A DNA stretch of 64,000 nt, taken from the NCBI GenBank assembly GCA_026002045.1, contig BOAV01000001.1, positions 1-64,000 of the forward strand, read 5' to 3'. This DNA comes from Spirochaetia bacterium (lineage in GTDB: Bacteria > Spirochaetota > Spirochaetia > Treponematales > Breznakiellaceae). Positions 9,488 through 18,724 of the stretch are shown piece by piece; within the stretch, counting starts at the first letter, position 1; every line of letters starts with the position of its first letter. Below the pieces are notes generated by a model. That model was not told where the DNA came from. It did no database searches and saw only the letters and a list, made by a program, of their open reading frames with translations. A program made the position numbers and the translations under genes.

Positions 9488-11980
9488 CTAATATGAAGTC
9501 ATGGCAAAGCTTATGACAAAATCTATCCCGCTGTCAGGATTATCATCATACCAGATAGCGCCCCTCTTCCATTCAAATTTCCCGTCTCTGGTACGGAAGC
9601 CCTTGGCAAAACTGAAACGGAAGGGGAACTGGGGTATGGTAAACCGTATTCCTCCGCCAAAGCTAAAGCGCATATTATCAATGCCGAAGTTGCCCTGTTT
9701 AAAGTAATCCCCCTGGACGCTTTCAACCCCGGCTGCATCAAAGAAGAAGTCTACGGCAAAAATGCCGGGCACAGCGGGGATGCGGATTTCCGCCCAGTTT
9801 TCCCAGAGGGCATATCCCTTTATGCTGTACTCGCTGTTCCATCCCCGGCCGATAAACATCCCGTCCACCGCAAGCTTGTTGGCCTCTGATATGTAAACCT
9901 TATCCTGGGTGGGCAAAATAAAGGAAAGCCCCGTATGGACGCCGAATATCACCTTGAAATTATAATTTTCAGTGACAGGAATGTTAAGGATGGGATAGAA
10001 ATATTCAGCCTTGGTATCGGTCCTGATATATCTTTCAGGTTCCAGGGTAGGGATGAAACCGTAGAGGCCGAAACGCTGGTTTATGTAATAGCCTTTGGAG
10101 GGATCGTAGCTAAGATCCCGCTGATCCAGAGATGTAGAGAGCCAAAATGAAAAGGCCGGAACCGGCAGGTTATTGTTGTCCCGAAGGGTGGGATCAAAGG
10201 GAGTATAGAGATTTTCATCAAACAGGTTAATTTTAAACCCGGCCCGTATCCCGCCGCCCACGGAAAGGTTTCCCGCGGGGGTTCCCCATCGGTAACCCGT
10301 GGAAAAACCCAGGGAAAAATATAATTGATCGTACTTCATAAGGCGGGCAGCGGGAGGGGTCTTTGACGCATCATAGTATTCCTGGTAAGACTCAAACCCT
10401 GCGGGAAAGGCATAGGTTTCGTCCCCGTTCCAGCCCCACTTCGGATTGGCCATCGCCGCATACCGCTGGGTATGCTGGAAGCTAAAATCAAAGCCCCCGG
10501 AAAGGGGAAGACCAAAGATCCACCGGTGTTCGTAGGTCAGGGACAGGCCCTGGGTATCCGGGGATGCACTGACCTCCGCCCCGAGGCTGTTTCCCGATCC
10601 CCGGAGATTACGGTCATTCCATTTAAACATCCCCGATACGGGAAAGGCATCGGGGTCCGCAGTACCGGAAAAGGTAAGGCCGAACTGGATATCCGTGGTC
10701 GGCTGTTCTTCCACATCAAAGACCAGATCCATCAGGCTGTCTTCACTTCCCTGGGGAGTATCGGGGGCCACCATGGAAAAATATTGTAAATTATAAAGGT
10801 TCCGCATTGCATCATAAACCTTCGTTTTTGAGAATACATCCCCCGGTTCCAGGGGGATTTCCCTGAGAATGACGCTGGTCTTTGTTTTTTCGTTTCCCCG
10901 GACTATGATATTTTCGATATGAGCCCTGCTCCGTTCAACGATATTTATCTTATATGAGATAACCCCTTCATTACGGCTCTCTTCCCGGGCAATGGTATTA
11001 AAGATATAGCCGTTTTCATAATAGAGATCCGCCACCCGCTGAAGGTCTGCCTCCACCTTGCGGGCATTCATGGTTTCCCCGGTTTTGGAATTCACCAGTT
11101 TCGCAAGCTGTTCGGTAGGGAAAATATGGTTTCCTTCGAACGTAACCCCCCCAAAGTTGTATATCCTCCCCTCAAATATTTTAAAGGTGATGGACATATT
11201 GTTGTTACCCTTTGCGTCTGTGGTGATTTCCCTGACAACATCGGTAAGCTCCGCATCAATATAGCCCCGATCGTGGTAATACTGGACAAGGGCTTCCCGA
11301 TCAACGGCAAGCTTTGCTTCCTGGAAAGCTCCATCGTTAATAAGATTTTTTGCCTTGAGAGAAAGCTGCCCCCGGAGGGTCCGGGCGGAAAAGGTGGAAT
11401 TTCCCTCAAAAAGAAATTCTTTTATGGATATTTTTTGCCCTTCACTGATAAAAAAGGTAACCGTAATTGAGGCGTCATTTCCGGTCTGGGATTCGGAACG
11501 GACCGCAACATCGGGGTAGCCCTTTTCCAGGTATCTATTGATAATCGCCTGCTCGTCCACCCGTAGTTTTACCTGATTCGCCACCTCGTTTACCTTGATG
11601 GTGACCACATCCAGGAGCTCGGACCGGCGGAGCTTGCTGTTTCCCACAAAGGTGATCCGTGAAACGATGGGCCGTTCGGTCACATTAAAGCGGATAATGA
11701 CCTCGCGGCCGGAGTTATCCGCCGGGACCGCGCTGGGGCTTATGACATCAAAATATTCCAGCGCATAGAGCCGCCCCTGGATATCCAGGAAAACTTCGTC
11801 ATTGAAGGCTTTGCCGATAAAAGGGGCCATGATCCCCTCCAGTTCTGTTGCGCTTACATGACGCAGACCGCTAAAAACAATATCTTTTATGGGCTTTCCC
11901 TCGTACCATTCACCGGCATCCTGGGCAAAACCTGAAAATACGACAAAAACCGACAGAAAGATCATTAAACCACGGCGCAT
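9488..11980 (-). CDS. bamA: Outer membrane protein assembly factor BamA
   Basis: An 830-residue Omp85 protein. Start ATG has AAGGAG 5 nt upstream. A signal peptide of about 20 residues precedes five POTRA domains (roughly 28-100, 101-180, 181-265, 266-345 and 346-420, with characteristic 'F.GN..' strands such as ITFVGNSKL, FLFEGNSTF and VTFEGNHIF). The C-terminal 16-strand barrel occupies about 430-830 and ends in the aromatic strand FVISFAMTSY. It inserts beta-barrel proteins into the outer membrane. It sits between tamB and skp, 9-10 bp from each, so these are one transcription unit for outer-membrane biogenesis. It corresponds to the T. pallidum Tp92/TP0326 antigen by order and architecture. 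Confidence 0.97.
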   Translation of the reverse strand: MRRGLMIFLSVFVVFSGFAQDAGEWYEGKPIKDIVFSGLRHVSATELEGIMAPFIGKAFNDEVFLDIQGRLYALEYFDVISPSAVPADNSGREVIIRFNVTERPIVSRITFVGNSKLRRSELLDVVTIKVNEVANQVKLRVDEQAIINRYLEKGYPDVAVRSESQTGNDASITVTFFISEGQKISIKEFLFEGNSTFSARTLRGQLSLKAKNLINDGAFQEAKLAVDREALVQYYHDRGYIDAELTDVVREITTDAKGNNNMSITFKIFEGRIYNFGGVTFEGNHIFPTEQLAKLVNSKTGETMNARKVEADLQRVADLYYENGYIFNTIAREESRNEGVISYKINIVERSRAHIENIIVRGNEKTKTSVILREIPLEPGDVFSKTKVYDAMRNLYNLQYFSMVAPDTPQGSEDSLMDLVFDVEEQPTTDIQFGLTFSGTADPDAFPVSGMFKWNDRNLRGSGNSLGAEVSASPDTQGLSLTYEHRWIFGLPLSGGFDFSFQHTQRYAAMANPKWGWNGDETYAFPAGFESYQEYYDASKTPPAARLMKYDQLYFSLGFSTGYRWGTPAGNLSVGGGIRAGFKINLFDENLYTPFDPTLRDNNNLPVPAFSFWLSTSLDQRDLSYDPSKGYYINQRFGLYGFIPTLEPERYIRTDTKAEYFYPILNIPVTENYNFKVIFGVHTGLSFILPTQDKVYISEANKLAVDGMFIGRGWNSEYSIKGYALWENWAEIRIPAVPGIFAVDFFFDAAGVESVQGDYFKQGNFGIDNMRFSFGGGIRFTIPQFPFRFSFAKGFRTRDGKFEWKRGAIWYDDNPDSGIDFVISFAMTSY

Positions 11981-11989
11981 CTAAACTCC

Positions 11990-14900
11990 TTAAAATGACA
12001 TAGTCCAGGTCCAGGTAAAAGAAACATCGCTTATAAACCAGCTTTCAGGGTGGACAGGACTCAAATTCCAGCGAAAGTTACCCAAAGGACTCTGTAAGTC
12101 TATACCAAAATCCGGTTCGAAGGTATAACCCCCCAACTCTACCTTGTTTGCGTCATACCGCGCGGACACCCCGCCCTGGATAAACATATCCGACCCAACA
12201 TACTTACCTATAGAAAACGACGTATTATCAAAATAGTTACCGACCACGTTATTCCTGTCAACCGGGTCCTGAAGCCCGGTAAGCTGGAACACCGCATTTT
12301 GTACTACCTGGGTCCGGAAGGATAGCATATCCAGGCGGAGAAAGTCCCGTACTACCCGCTGCCAGCGCCTGAATATCGGGAACTGGCCCAAAATATCCGC
12401 GCCGGCAACCAGCATAAAGGCGTTGTTTACGGACCCCCCTTCCCCGGCGCCGGTTATACTCTGGCCCAGGAGGGAATTTATTTCCATCTGGGACAGGGCC
12501 GGGGTAGATTCAAAACGGGCGGTAAAGGACCGGAGGGGGGCGTTATCCACCACCATGGCTATGGTTACCGGGCCTTCACTGCTCCGGTCCCGTGTTTCCG
12601 CCCGGACGGTGAGCCTGGGATCAAAGGATTGTTCATCTTCATTGAAGGATATCATGCCGTTTCTGATATAAAAACTCCGCTCAAAGTAAAAAAGTTCTCC
12701 GTTCCGCAGCTTTACATCCCCGATAAAGGAAAAGCGCTGCGTCAGGGTGTCCGAGGTGATCCGCACCTGTGCGCCGGTATCCGCATAAGCCTGGAGTATG
12801 GGAAATTTCCGGTCGGGCCAGAGAAATTGTATTTTTTTCCCCGCGGTAACCCCAATGTCAACCACTGTCGGAATCCGCCTGATGTTGGTATCCTGCTGCC
12901 TGGCCAGGGCGGCCCGCTCCGCAAAATCCAGGCTTATGTCCGTTTGCTCAGGTATTAAATCCCCGGTAACGCTTAAGGTACGATCCTCCATGGCAATATT
13001 CATGGTCCCCGAAACGATCCCCTCGGCCAGGACCCCTGAAAGATCAAATTTAAAGGGGATTGGGGCATCCTGGGGCACTTCAATGTCAAGGCTGAAAATA
13101 TTTGGAATCCACCGGTCAAAGCGGAACCATCCGGATACCATGCCCATACCATCCCCAACCGCCGCAGGCAGCGGGTCAAAGGTCATTTCATTCCCTTCGA
13201 TAGTCACGGTTATGGGGACCGGCCTGATATCCTGATCAAGAAAGCGGGGCACCCGCAGGCGGATACTCTGTCCATGGGCTGTCCCAAAGAATTCCGGGTC
13301 CCCCAGGGGACCCCGGATCTGTACCGAAGCGGTGGCATATCCCCCAACCATGGTGATGTTCCTATTGGAAGGGATAAAGGCCCAAAGAGCCGGAAAATCA
13401 ATATAGATATCCTGGGCCTGGGCATCTATGGTGTCCCTGGTAATGGAACCTATAACGGAACCCCGGATTGGGGATGGATTGGAGAAGCCCGCATAGAAGT
13501 CCCCGGCGTCGGAAAGGCGGAACCGAATCATGTCATTCGGCCCCCCGGTAAGGGAAAGAATATCCCTGTCCCGTGAAAAGACAAAAACAAAGGGATCATA
13601 GGATTCTTTTGTATCAAAGCGGATGTGCCCCAGGTTTAAGGTACCCTCCAAGGAATCCAGGACCTGGGGCAGGTTAAACCATGAATCAACAGGCTTAAAT
13701 TCGGAATCCGCCCCAAAGGATATATCAATATTCCTTCCCGCGGCGGTTCCCCGGATCCGGCCCCGGGCCTCTGCCCGGGCATCCTTTCGGTTTACCCGCA
13801 GAGCGGGTATGTCCGCTTCAATATTGCCATAACTGAGATGCAGGCCCGTAAGGAAGAATTCTTCGTTGTCCAGATGTGCGGAGACCGAAGCCTCAACATC
13901 GGTATTCTGATTCCGGGCAGTCAGGGAGGTAAGATTTATATCCGCATAATAGGAATCTATGCTGTTCCATGAAAAGCGGATATCCCCGTTGGCAATGGCC
14001 CCCCGGGCATTGTCCACGAACCGGGCAAGCTGCATACCGGTTCCGAAGAGGCTCAGATTCAGATGGCGCGTTTCCCAGGAAGCTTCTGCGGTGTACAATT
14101 CGGTACCCATATCATTGGAAATATTGAGCTGTCCCCGGATATCCGTATAATCCCGGTTCCAGAAAAGATTTGCCCTGCCTGTCAGGGCGCCCCTGCCATC
14201 GTCAAAGAAAAACTCATCAAGACCCGCCCCATTCTGATCCGCGTTTCCGGAAATCCGCAGCAAAGAAGCGGGGGAGCCCGGAGTGGCCAGGCCGGTAAGT
14301 TCAATCCGGTTAATATCAAAGGACCAGAATGTAGGGGAATTATAACGCAGGGATGTGGAGAGCCGAAGCCGGGCAACCTGTCCCCTAAAGGGAATGGGAA
14401 TATCGTTGGCCACTATATATCCGGAATAGCCTCCGGTACCGGCGGCGCTGATAGCGGCCTGTAGTCCGTAGGAACCCTGGATACTTAATTCCCGCCGGTC
14501 CAGAAACACCCCCGCAAACTGATAGGACATATCCCTGAAGTTTGCGGAAAGGGAAAAGGTCAGATCCATGGGATTGGAAAAATCAGCGCGCCCCGTGAAC
14601 CGGAAAGCGTTGTCCGCCCATATAAGCTGACCATCGCTCAGTTCAAAACGGCGATCCGTACCGGAAACAGAAAAGAGGCCGATGATATCCCGGCCTCCCT
14701 CATAAGCAATAAGCAGCCGGGGGACATTATAGGACACATGTTTAAAATCGGTACTGATGAATATTTCGGTGGTGATCGAAATATCATTGGAGATATCCTC
14801 CGCCCGGGGGGGGAGTTCCGGTTCCATGGCAAAGGGCTTGAGCATGCTGCTTAAGTCTGCGGCGGAAAAGGAATCCAGCAAAAAACGCGCCTCAATTTGC

Positions 14901-16435
14901 GAGTTTTTATCATCAAAGGCCCCATCCAGGGACAGGCTTGACAGGCTTACCTGTTCATAGGATTCCATATCCCGGAACCGCAGGGCGGAAGCGGCAAAGG
15001 TGTACCCTTCGGTCTCCCGGCGCAGCGACAGGTCCAGTGCGGAAAGATCCACATCCCCCACCCTTATGGTTTCCCCAAAGATGCTGATCTCCCGCCCCTC
15101 CGTGGTGACGCTTAGATCGGCGTTCAGAACCTCTTCCCCCTGCTTTGCAAGACTGAAGTCCGAAACCGACAGGGTCCCGTTTGGGGCGAAGGGTTTAAGG
15201 CCGATCCCCCCCTGAAAATTAATATCCCCCCGCTTAATTTTGAGGGAAAGCCGGTCAAAGCGGACATATTCTTCGTCCCCCCCGGCCTTGATTGCAAAGG
15301 AAAAACCCGCCATGGGAAGATTTTTAGGGATCGCCCCCGAGAGATCGGCGGTGTAGCCAATCTTTCCCGATGAGTCCATTTCAAAAGAAGCCTCCCCGGC
15401 GCCCCGTATGGCCAGCCAGGAATTGATGGATTTCCAGTCCCCGGAAAAGCTCACCAGATCCCCGGGAGTAAAATCTTCGCACCTAAAAAAAGCCCTCATG
15501 TGCCGGGAACTGAGATCGTAATCCATGGAAAGGTCCAGAGGGGAACGATCATTTGTTTTCCGGACCTCCACACGGTTATCCCGGAGGCTTATCCCCAGTC
15601 CAAATGAACTTGTTCTAAAGTAATCCCCCGCAATAAACGGAAAGGTGACAAGCACATTCCCGTCCTTAAAATCGTCACCGATGGAGCCGCTCAATCGGCC
15701 CGGCATTACCAGATTCCGGAGAAAGCCCCCCGACTCAGGCAGGGAGGCGGCGGCACTCCATTTGCCCTGTACCGCAATCCGCCCATTTTTGACCGATGCG
15801 TCAAAATTCACCCTGTCGAGGCTGAAAACCCCGCCCTTTGTTATGATGAACTTGCCATTCCTGATCCGGAAAAGCACATCCTGGGGGATCCATTCGGCGA
15901 TACTGCGGGCAGATGCCCTGTTCTTTGGCTCCCGGGATAAAAACAGATCCAGCAGATCCCGGTCCCGTTCAAAATCAAAATTGACAAGGGGCCGGTCGAT
16001 CCGTATAGCACGAATGGCTTCCGGTTTTTTTTGGATCAGCTCCCTCAAGGACCAGGAAATGCGTAAACGGGAAAGGGAGAGTACCGTCTCATCATCAGCG
16101 CCGCCATCCATACTACCGGCGCCGCCATCCATACCACCCGCGCCGCCATCCATACCACCCGCGCCGTAAACCCGGATATTGCGGATATCCAGGCCCCCCA
16201 GCAGAGAGGGCCCCATGGATGCGTATTCTATCCTGCGGCCGGTATAATCCTCGGCCATCCGGATAAGCCCATCCCGAAACTCCCCCATCCGGAACTGCAT
16301 GGCTGCCCAAAGGGGCCGCAGGCCCAGGAAAGTAGCCGTAACAAGGATTGCAAAAATGAGAATATGAAATGTTATATGAAACCGGCGGGGGCCTTTTTTA
16401 CCTTCGCCAATCCCGGATTCAACAAAATCTGACAC
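11990..16435 (-). CDS. tamB: TamB/AsmA-type translocation and assembly protein
   Basis: About 1480 residues. One N-terminal membrane anchor (about 20-44, ITFHILIFAILVTATFLGL) is followed by very long beta-rich repeats and a C-terminal DUF490/TamB domain (about 1100-1480, with NSLLGQSITG). It would span the periplasm as a hydrophobic-groove tube, helping barrel insertion or carrying phospholipid to the outer membrane. The GTG at 16435 has AAGGA at 6 nt; a TTG at 16438 is the alternative. Residues just after the anchor contain a GGMDGGA triplication encoded by a perfect 21-bp tandem repeat. It is the first gene of the tamB-bamA-skp-mutS unit and divergent from tmk. Confidence 0.92.
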   Translation of the reverse strand: MSDFVESGIGEGKKGPRRFHITFHILIFAILVTATFLGLRPLWAAMQFRMGEFRDGLIRMAEDYTGRRIEYASMGPSLLGGLDIRNIRVYGAGGMDGGAGGMDGGAGSMDGGADDETVLSLSRLRISWSLRELIQKKPEAIRAIRIDRPLVNFDFERDRDLLDLFLSREPKNRASARSIAEWIPQDVLFRIRNGKFIITKGGVFSLDRVNFDASVKNGRIAVQGKWSAAASLPESGGFLRNLVMPGRLSGSIGDDFKDGNVLVTFPFIAGDYFRTSSFGLGISLRDNRVEVRKTNDRSPLDLSMDYDLSSRHMRAFFRCEDFTPGDLVSFSGDWKSINSWLAIRGAGEASFEMDSSGKIGYTADLSGAIPKNLPMAGFSFAIKAGGDEEYVRFDRLSLKIKRGDINFQGGIGLKPFAPNGTLSVSDFSLAKQGEEVLNADLSVTTEGREISIFGETIRVGDVDLSALDLSLRRETEGYTFAASALRFRDMESYEQVSLSSLSLDGAFDDKNSQIEARFLLDSFSAADLSSMLKPFAMEPELPPRAEDISNDISITTEIFISTDFKHVSYNVPRLLIAYEGGRDIIGLFSVSGTDRRFELSDGQLIWADNAFRFTGRADFSNPMDLTFSLSANFRDMSYQFAGVFLDRRELSIQGSYGLQAAISAAGTGGYSGYIVANDIPIPFRGQVARLRLSTSLRYNSPTFWSFDINRIELTGLATPGSPASLLRISGNADQNGAGLDEFFFDDGRGALTGRANLFWNRDYTDIRGQLNISNDMGTELYTAEASWETRHLNLSLFGTGMQLARFVDNARGAIANGDIRFSWNSIDSYYADINLTSLTARNQNTDVEASVSAHLDNEEFFLTGLHLSYGNIEADIPALRVNRKDARAEARGRIRGTAAGRNIDISFGADSEFKPVDSWFNLPQVLDSLEGTLNLGHIRFDTKESYDPFVFVFSRDRDILSLTGGPNDMIRFRLSDAGDFYAGFSNPSPIRGSVIGSITRDTIDAQAQDIYIDFPALWAFIPSNRNITMVGGYATASVQIRGPLGDPEFFGTAHGQSIRLRVPRFLDQDIRPVPITVTIEGNEMTFDPLPAAVGDGMGMVSGWFRFDRWIPNIFSLDIEVPQDAPIPFKFDLSGVLAEGIVSGTMNIAMEDRTLSVTGDLIPEQTDISLDFAERAALARQQDTNIRRIPTVVDIGVTAGKKIQFLWPDRKFPILQAYADTGAQVRITSDTLTQRFSFIGDVKLRNGELFYFERSFYIRNGMISFNEDEQSFDPRLTVRAETRDRSSEGPVTIAMVVDNAPLRSFTARFESTPALSQMEINSLLGQSITGAGEGGSVNNAFMLVAGADILGQFPIFRRWQRVVRDFLRLDMLSFRTQVVQNAVFQLTGLQDPVDRNNVVGNYFDNTSFSIGKYVGSDMFIQGGVSARYDANKVELGGYTFEPDFGIDLQSPLGNFRWNLSPVHPESWFISDVSFTWTWTMSF
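16098..16160 (-). repeat. Three 21-bp tandem repeats inside tamB
   Basis: Three units of 21 bp (16098, 16119, 16140) encode repeated GMDGGAG on the minus strand. Two are identical and the other differs slightly at its end. The unit core ATGGATGGCGGCGC matches the mutS and GAPDH-like repeat with one change but lies in a shifted reading frame relative to mutS. Confidence 0.8.
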
Positions 16436-16489
16436 CAATCATCCTTAATCTAACAAACATACCATTCCATTATAAGTATCGGAATATTG

Positions 16490-16512
16490 GGGGTATAATT
16501 GTATCTTACCCC
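16490..16512 (+). promoter_or_regulatory. tmk promoter region with small inverted repeat
   Basis: A perfect TATAAT (16494-16499) lies 34 bp before the tmk start, in the divergent gap to tamB. A 6-bp inverted repeat GGGGTA/TACCCC (16490-16495 and 16507-16512) overlaps the -10. No clear -35 is seen. Confidence 0.4.
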
Positions 16513-16532
16513 TTAATATGGTATGAAAAAGC

Positions 16533-17189
16533 ATGAACATCATACGCAATTTTGTTGTTTTTGAAGGCGGGGACGGGAGCGGAACCACGACTCAGCTCGA
16601 ACTGCTCCGCCGGCGTTTTGATCCGCCGCCCGGCAGCCCTTCCCTGCCTGGGCAAAAGCCCTTGCTTTACCCCACCTTTGAGCCCACCGATGGTCCCGTG
16701 GGCAGGCTTATCCGTTCCGGTCTCAGGGGAGAAACAAAGCTGCGCTTCGATACCCTGGCCCGGCTCTTTGCGGCAGACCGGAACGAGCACCTCCATGCGG
16801 CCGGAGGCGTCCTGGAACGGGCAGGCCGGGGTGAACTGGTAGTTTCCGACCGCTATGTTCCCTCCTCCCTGGTGTACCAGGGTATTGAATGCGGGGATGA
16901 ACTCCCCCTGCTCCTCAACAACGCCTTCCCCATTCCGGAACTCATCCTTTTTTTCGACCTTGACCCCGAAATTGCCCGGCAGCGGATCAAAAACCGGCCG
17001 GAGCTTGAAATCTACGAATACCTGGATTTCCAGATAAAAGTACGGGACCGCTACCGGTCTTTACTCCCCCTCTTCCGGTCCCAGGGCTCCCGTGTGGAAA
17101 CCATCGACGCTTCAAAAGCGCCGGAAGAAGTGGCGGAAGAAGTGTGGAGGGCGATTCAAAAAATGCCGATAATTCATACTAATGGGTAG
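16533..17189 (+). CDS. tmk: Thymidylate kinase, altered P-loop
   Basis: A 218-residue dTMP kinase, which converts dTMP to dTDP for DNA synthesis in the cytoplasm. The core motifs are there: the N-terminal strand plus P-loop (FVVFEGGDGSGTTTQ), FEPTDGPVG with the DR(Y) region, VVSDRYVPSSLVYQG, and the LID-like IKNRPELEIYE. The usual P-loop is GxxGxGK(S/T). Here the lysine position is Thr18 (codons gga acc acg act), so the canonical phosphate-binding lysine is missing. I believe similar T-for-K changes occur in other spirochaete tmk genes, so this may be a lineage feature rather than loss of function. It overlaps the next gene by 8 bp. Confidence 0.88.
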   Translation: MNIIRNFVVFEGGDGSGTTTQLELLRRRFDPPPGSPSLPGQKPLLYPTFEPTDGPVGRLIRSGLRGETKLRFDTLARLFAADRNEHLHAAGGVLERAGRGELVVSDRYVPSSLVYQGIECGDELPLLLNNAFPIPELILFFDLDPEIARQRIKNRPELEIYEYLDFQIKVRDRYRSLLPLFRSQGSRVETIDASKAPEEVAEEVWRAIQKMPIIHTNG

Positions 17190-17796
17190 GCTCAGGACCA
17201 TCGGCATTATTTTACTCATAACCCTTTTCCCCGTAACGCAGCTTTCCGCTTATTTTGTGGAGTACAAGGAGCAGTACTATAAGCTCTACCATCTGCACTA
17301 TATCCAGTACCCCGATGACACTATGGAAAATATCTACTGGCTGGAAAAGGCTGCAAAAGCGGATTTTGCCAACCCCCTCTATGCCCTCGCCCTTATCGAA
17401 AACGAGAAAGAGTGGGAAAAGTACCGCTATCTCTTTATGATGCACGTAAACCTCAAGCTTATCGAACAGTACCTCTACCTGGGAAACAAGTGGAACAAGC
17501 GGAACGCTTATTTCTACAACGCCCCCTGGAAGGAACAGAACCTGAAAAGCCTTGAGACTGCGGAAACCTGTTACCGTACCGCCCTGTACTACTGGCAGGA
17601 GGCCGGCGAATGGGCCGCCAAAGCCCAGGAAAACCGCTTTCGGTTTATCAACCTGGAAAAAGTCCAGTTCTGGGAGGACGAAGCGGGCCGCATGGAAACA
17701 GGCGCCCTTAACTACGAAAAGACCATTACCCGGGAACTGGCCCTTTTGCAGCAGGTCCGGGAAAAATTTGAAGCAATGGATGAGAATACCTATTAG
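17182..17796 (+). CDS. Conserved spirochaete-type secreted protein, function unknown
   Basis: A 204-residue protein with an N-terminal signal peptide (GIILLITLFPVTQLSA, cleavage near residue 23). The rest is mostly helical and rich in Tyr, Trp and Glu, with TPR-like pairs (YRTALYYWQEAGEWAAKAQ). The start overlaps the tmk stop by 8 bp, so it is translationally coupled. The tmk-plus-secreted-protein arrangement also appears in T. pallidum (TP0354-TP0355) as I recall it. No catalytic motif is visible. A periplasmic structural or scaffold role is possible but unproven. Confidence 0.7.
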   Translation: MGRLRTIGIILLITLFPVTQLSAYFVEYKEQYYKLYHLHYIQYPDDTMENIYWLEKAAKADFANPLYALALIENEKEWEKYRYLFMMHVNLKLIEQYLYLGNKWNKRNAYFYNAPWKEQNLKSLETAETCYRTALYYWQEAGEWAAKAQENRFRFINLEKVQFWEDEAGRMETGALNYEKTITRELALLQQVREKFEAMDENTY

Positions 17797-17872
17797 GCAC
17801 AGCTAAATTTCCCTTTTTTGTTGCATTTGTCATTTTCATTAAAGCGCCACATACCCCAATGCCCTATATATC

Positions 17873-17898
17873 ATATCAAATTTGATCGAATTTGATAT
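17873..17898. promoter_or_regulatory. Palindromic operator upstream of toxin-antitoxin pair
   Basis: A perfect 10-bp inverted repeat (ATATCAAATT/AATTTGATAT) with a 6-bp spacer lies 28 bp upstream of the toxin start. Half-sites reading TTTGAT occur twice. This is where an XRE-type antitoxin would normally bind to repress its own operon. Confidence 0.55.
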
Positions 17899-17926
17899 TG
17901 ACAAGTAACAGAAAATGGGGTACATT

Positions 17927-18199
17927 ATGGGAGTAACGTATGTAGTAAAGACATCAAAAAAGCTGGGCAAAATTATCCGGGATATGCCGCCCAATGCGGT
18001 GAAAACCCTGGTCCGGCTGATTGATGATCTCGGGGAGTCAGGTCCCATCCGGCCTGAGTATCCAAATTACAGTAAGCTCGGTGCGGTAACCTATCATTGC
18101 CATTTGGCGTATAGCTGGGTTGCCTGTTGGCGATGCAAAAAGGGCGAATATATCGTGGAGGTAGAGTATGTTGGTAGCCGTGAAAAGGCCCCCTACTGA
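17927..18199 (+). CDS. RelE/HigB-family mRNA interferase toxin
   Basis: A 90-residue protein (94 if ATG 17915 is used; 17927 has GGGG 6 nt upstream). The pattern VTYVVKTSKKLGKIIRDMPP..., a central LGAVTYHCHLAYSWVACWR and the C-terminal VEVEYVGSREKAPY is characteristic of the RelE/ParE 'cytotoxic translational repressor' group. It would cleave ribosome-bound mRNA when free of antitoxin. The downstream antitoxin ORF overlaps by 32 bp. Toxin-first order with an XRE partner is the HigBA arrangement. Confidence 0.8.
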   Translation: MGVTYVVKTSKKLGKIIRDMPPNAVKTLVRLIDDLGESGPIRPEYPNYSKLGAVTYHCHLAYSWVACWRCKKGEYIVEVEYVGSREKAPY

Positions 18200-18530
18200 A
18201 TTTGTTATGCAGGGGAATGTGCCGGAGAAATATATCAATCTGTTAAAAAAAGATTATGGCTCCGGTGTAACCGTAAAAAACGACGATGATGAATATGAAA
18301 TCGCAACCGAGGCGGCCTGGTACAAAGAATTAAAGGCAAAAGAAACCCCCGGCGGCAACCTTCGTTTTTACCGGCGCCTGCACAAAATGACCCAGCCGCA
18401 GTTGGGAGCTTTATTGGAGGTCTCCAAACAAAAGATCTCCAATATGGAAAACGGCATCATCCCCATAAGCCGGCAGACCGCCCTGAAACTTGAGAAGATA
18501 TTCAAGGTCCGGGCGGGCAGGTTTATTTGA
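18168..18530 (+). CDS. HigA-like XRE-family antitoxin
   Basis: A 120-residue protein. The N-terminal half (MLVAVKRPPTEFVMQGNVPEKY) likely contacts the toxin. The C-terminal half (about 60-118) is a lambda-repressor-type helix-turn-helix (MTQPQLGALLEVSKQKISNMENGIIPIS). It overlaps the toxin gene by 32 bp, so the two are co-expressed. It should neutralise the toxin and bind the palindrome at 17873-17898. Confidence 0.82.
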   Translation: MLVAVKRPPTEFVMQGNVPEKYINLLKKDYGSGVTVKNDDDEYEIATEAAWYKELKAKETPGGNLRFYRRLHKMTQPQLGALLEVSKQKISNMENGIIPISRQTALKLEKIFKVRAGRFI

Positions 18531-18571
18531 CAGCCCTGATAATATCGAAACTGTTCCTGGATTTAAGCGCC

Positions 18572-18602
18572 CCAAGGCTCCCCCGCAGGAGCGGGTTCTT
18601 GG
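18572..18602. other. Imperfect hairpin between antitoxin and GAPDH-like gene
   Basis: Arms CCCAAG+GCTCC and GGAGC...CTTGGG can pair, with a 5-nt bulge. No T-run follows, so it is a weak terminator candidate at most. The remaining gap to 18724 is very A+T rich with a TATATT (18691-18696), a plausible -10 for the next gene. Confidence 0.3.
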
Positions 18603-18724
18603 GTATGTACCCCTCGCAACGAATCATAACTTTTCCTGAAAAAATTTAAAAATTTGTAAAAAAACTATTAAATTTCAATTATTTTTTTGATATATTAAGT
18701 AAAAATTAAGGATGAGGTGGTACC

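Noticed and set aside
17898..17926. TTGACA-17-TACATT as the toxin promoter
   Set aside because: Transcription would begin after the chosen start codon. The hexamers are probably chance within the palindrome region.
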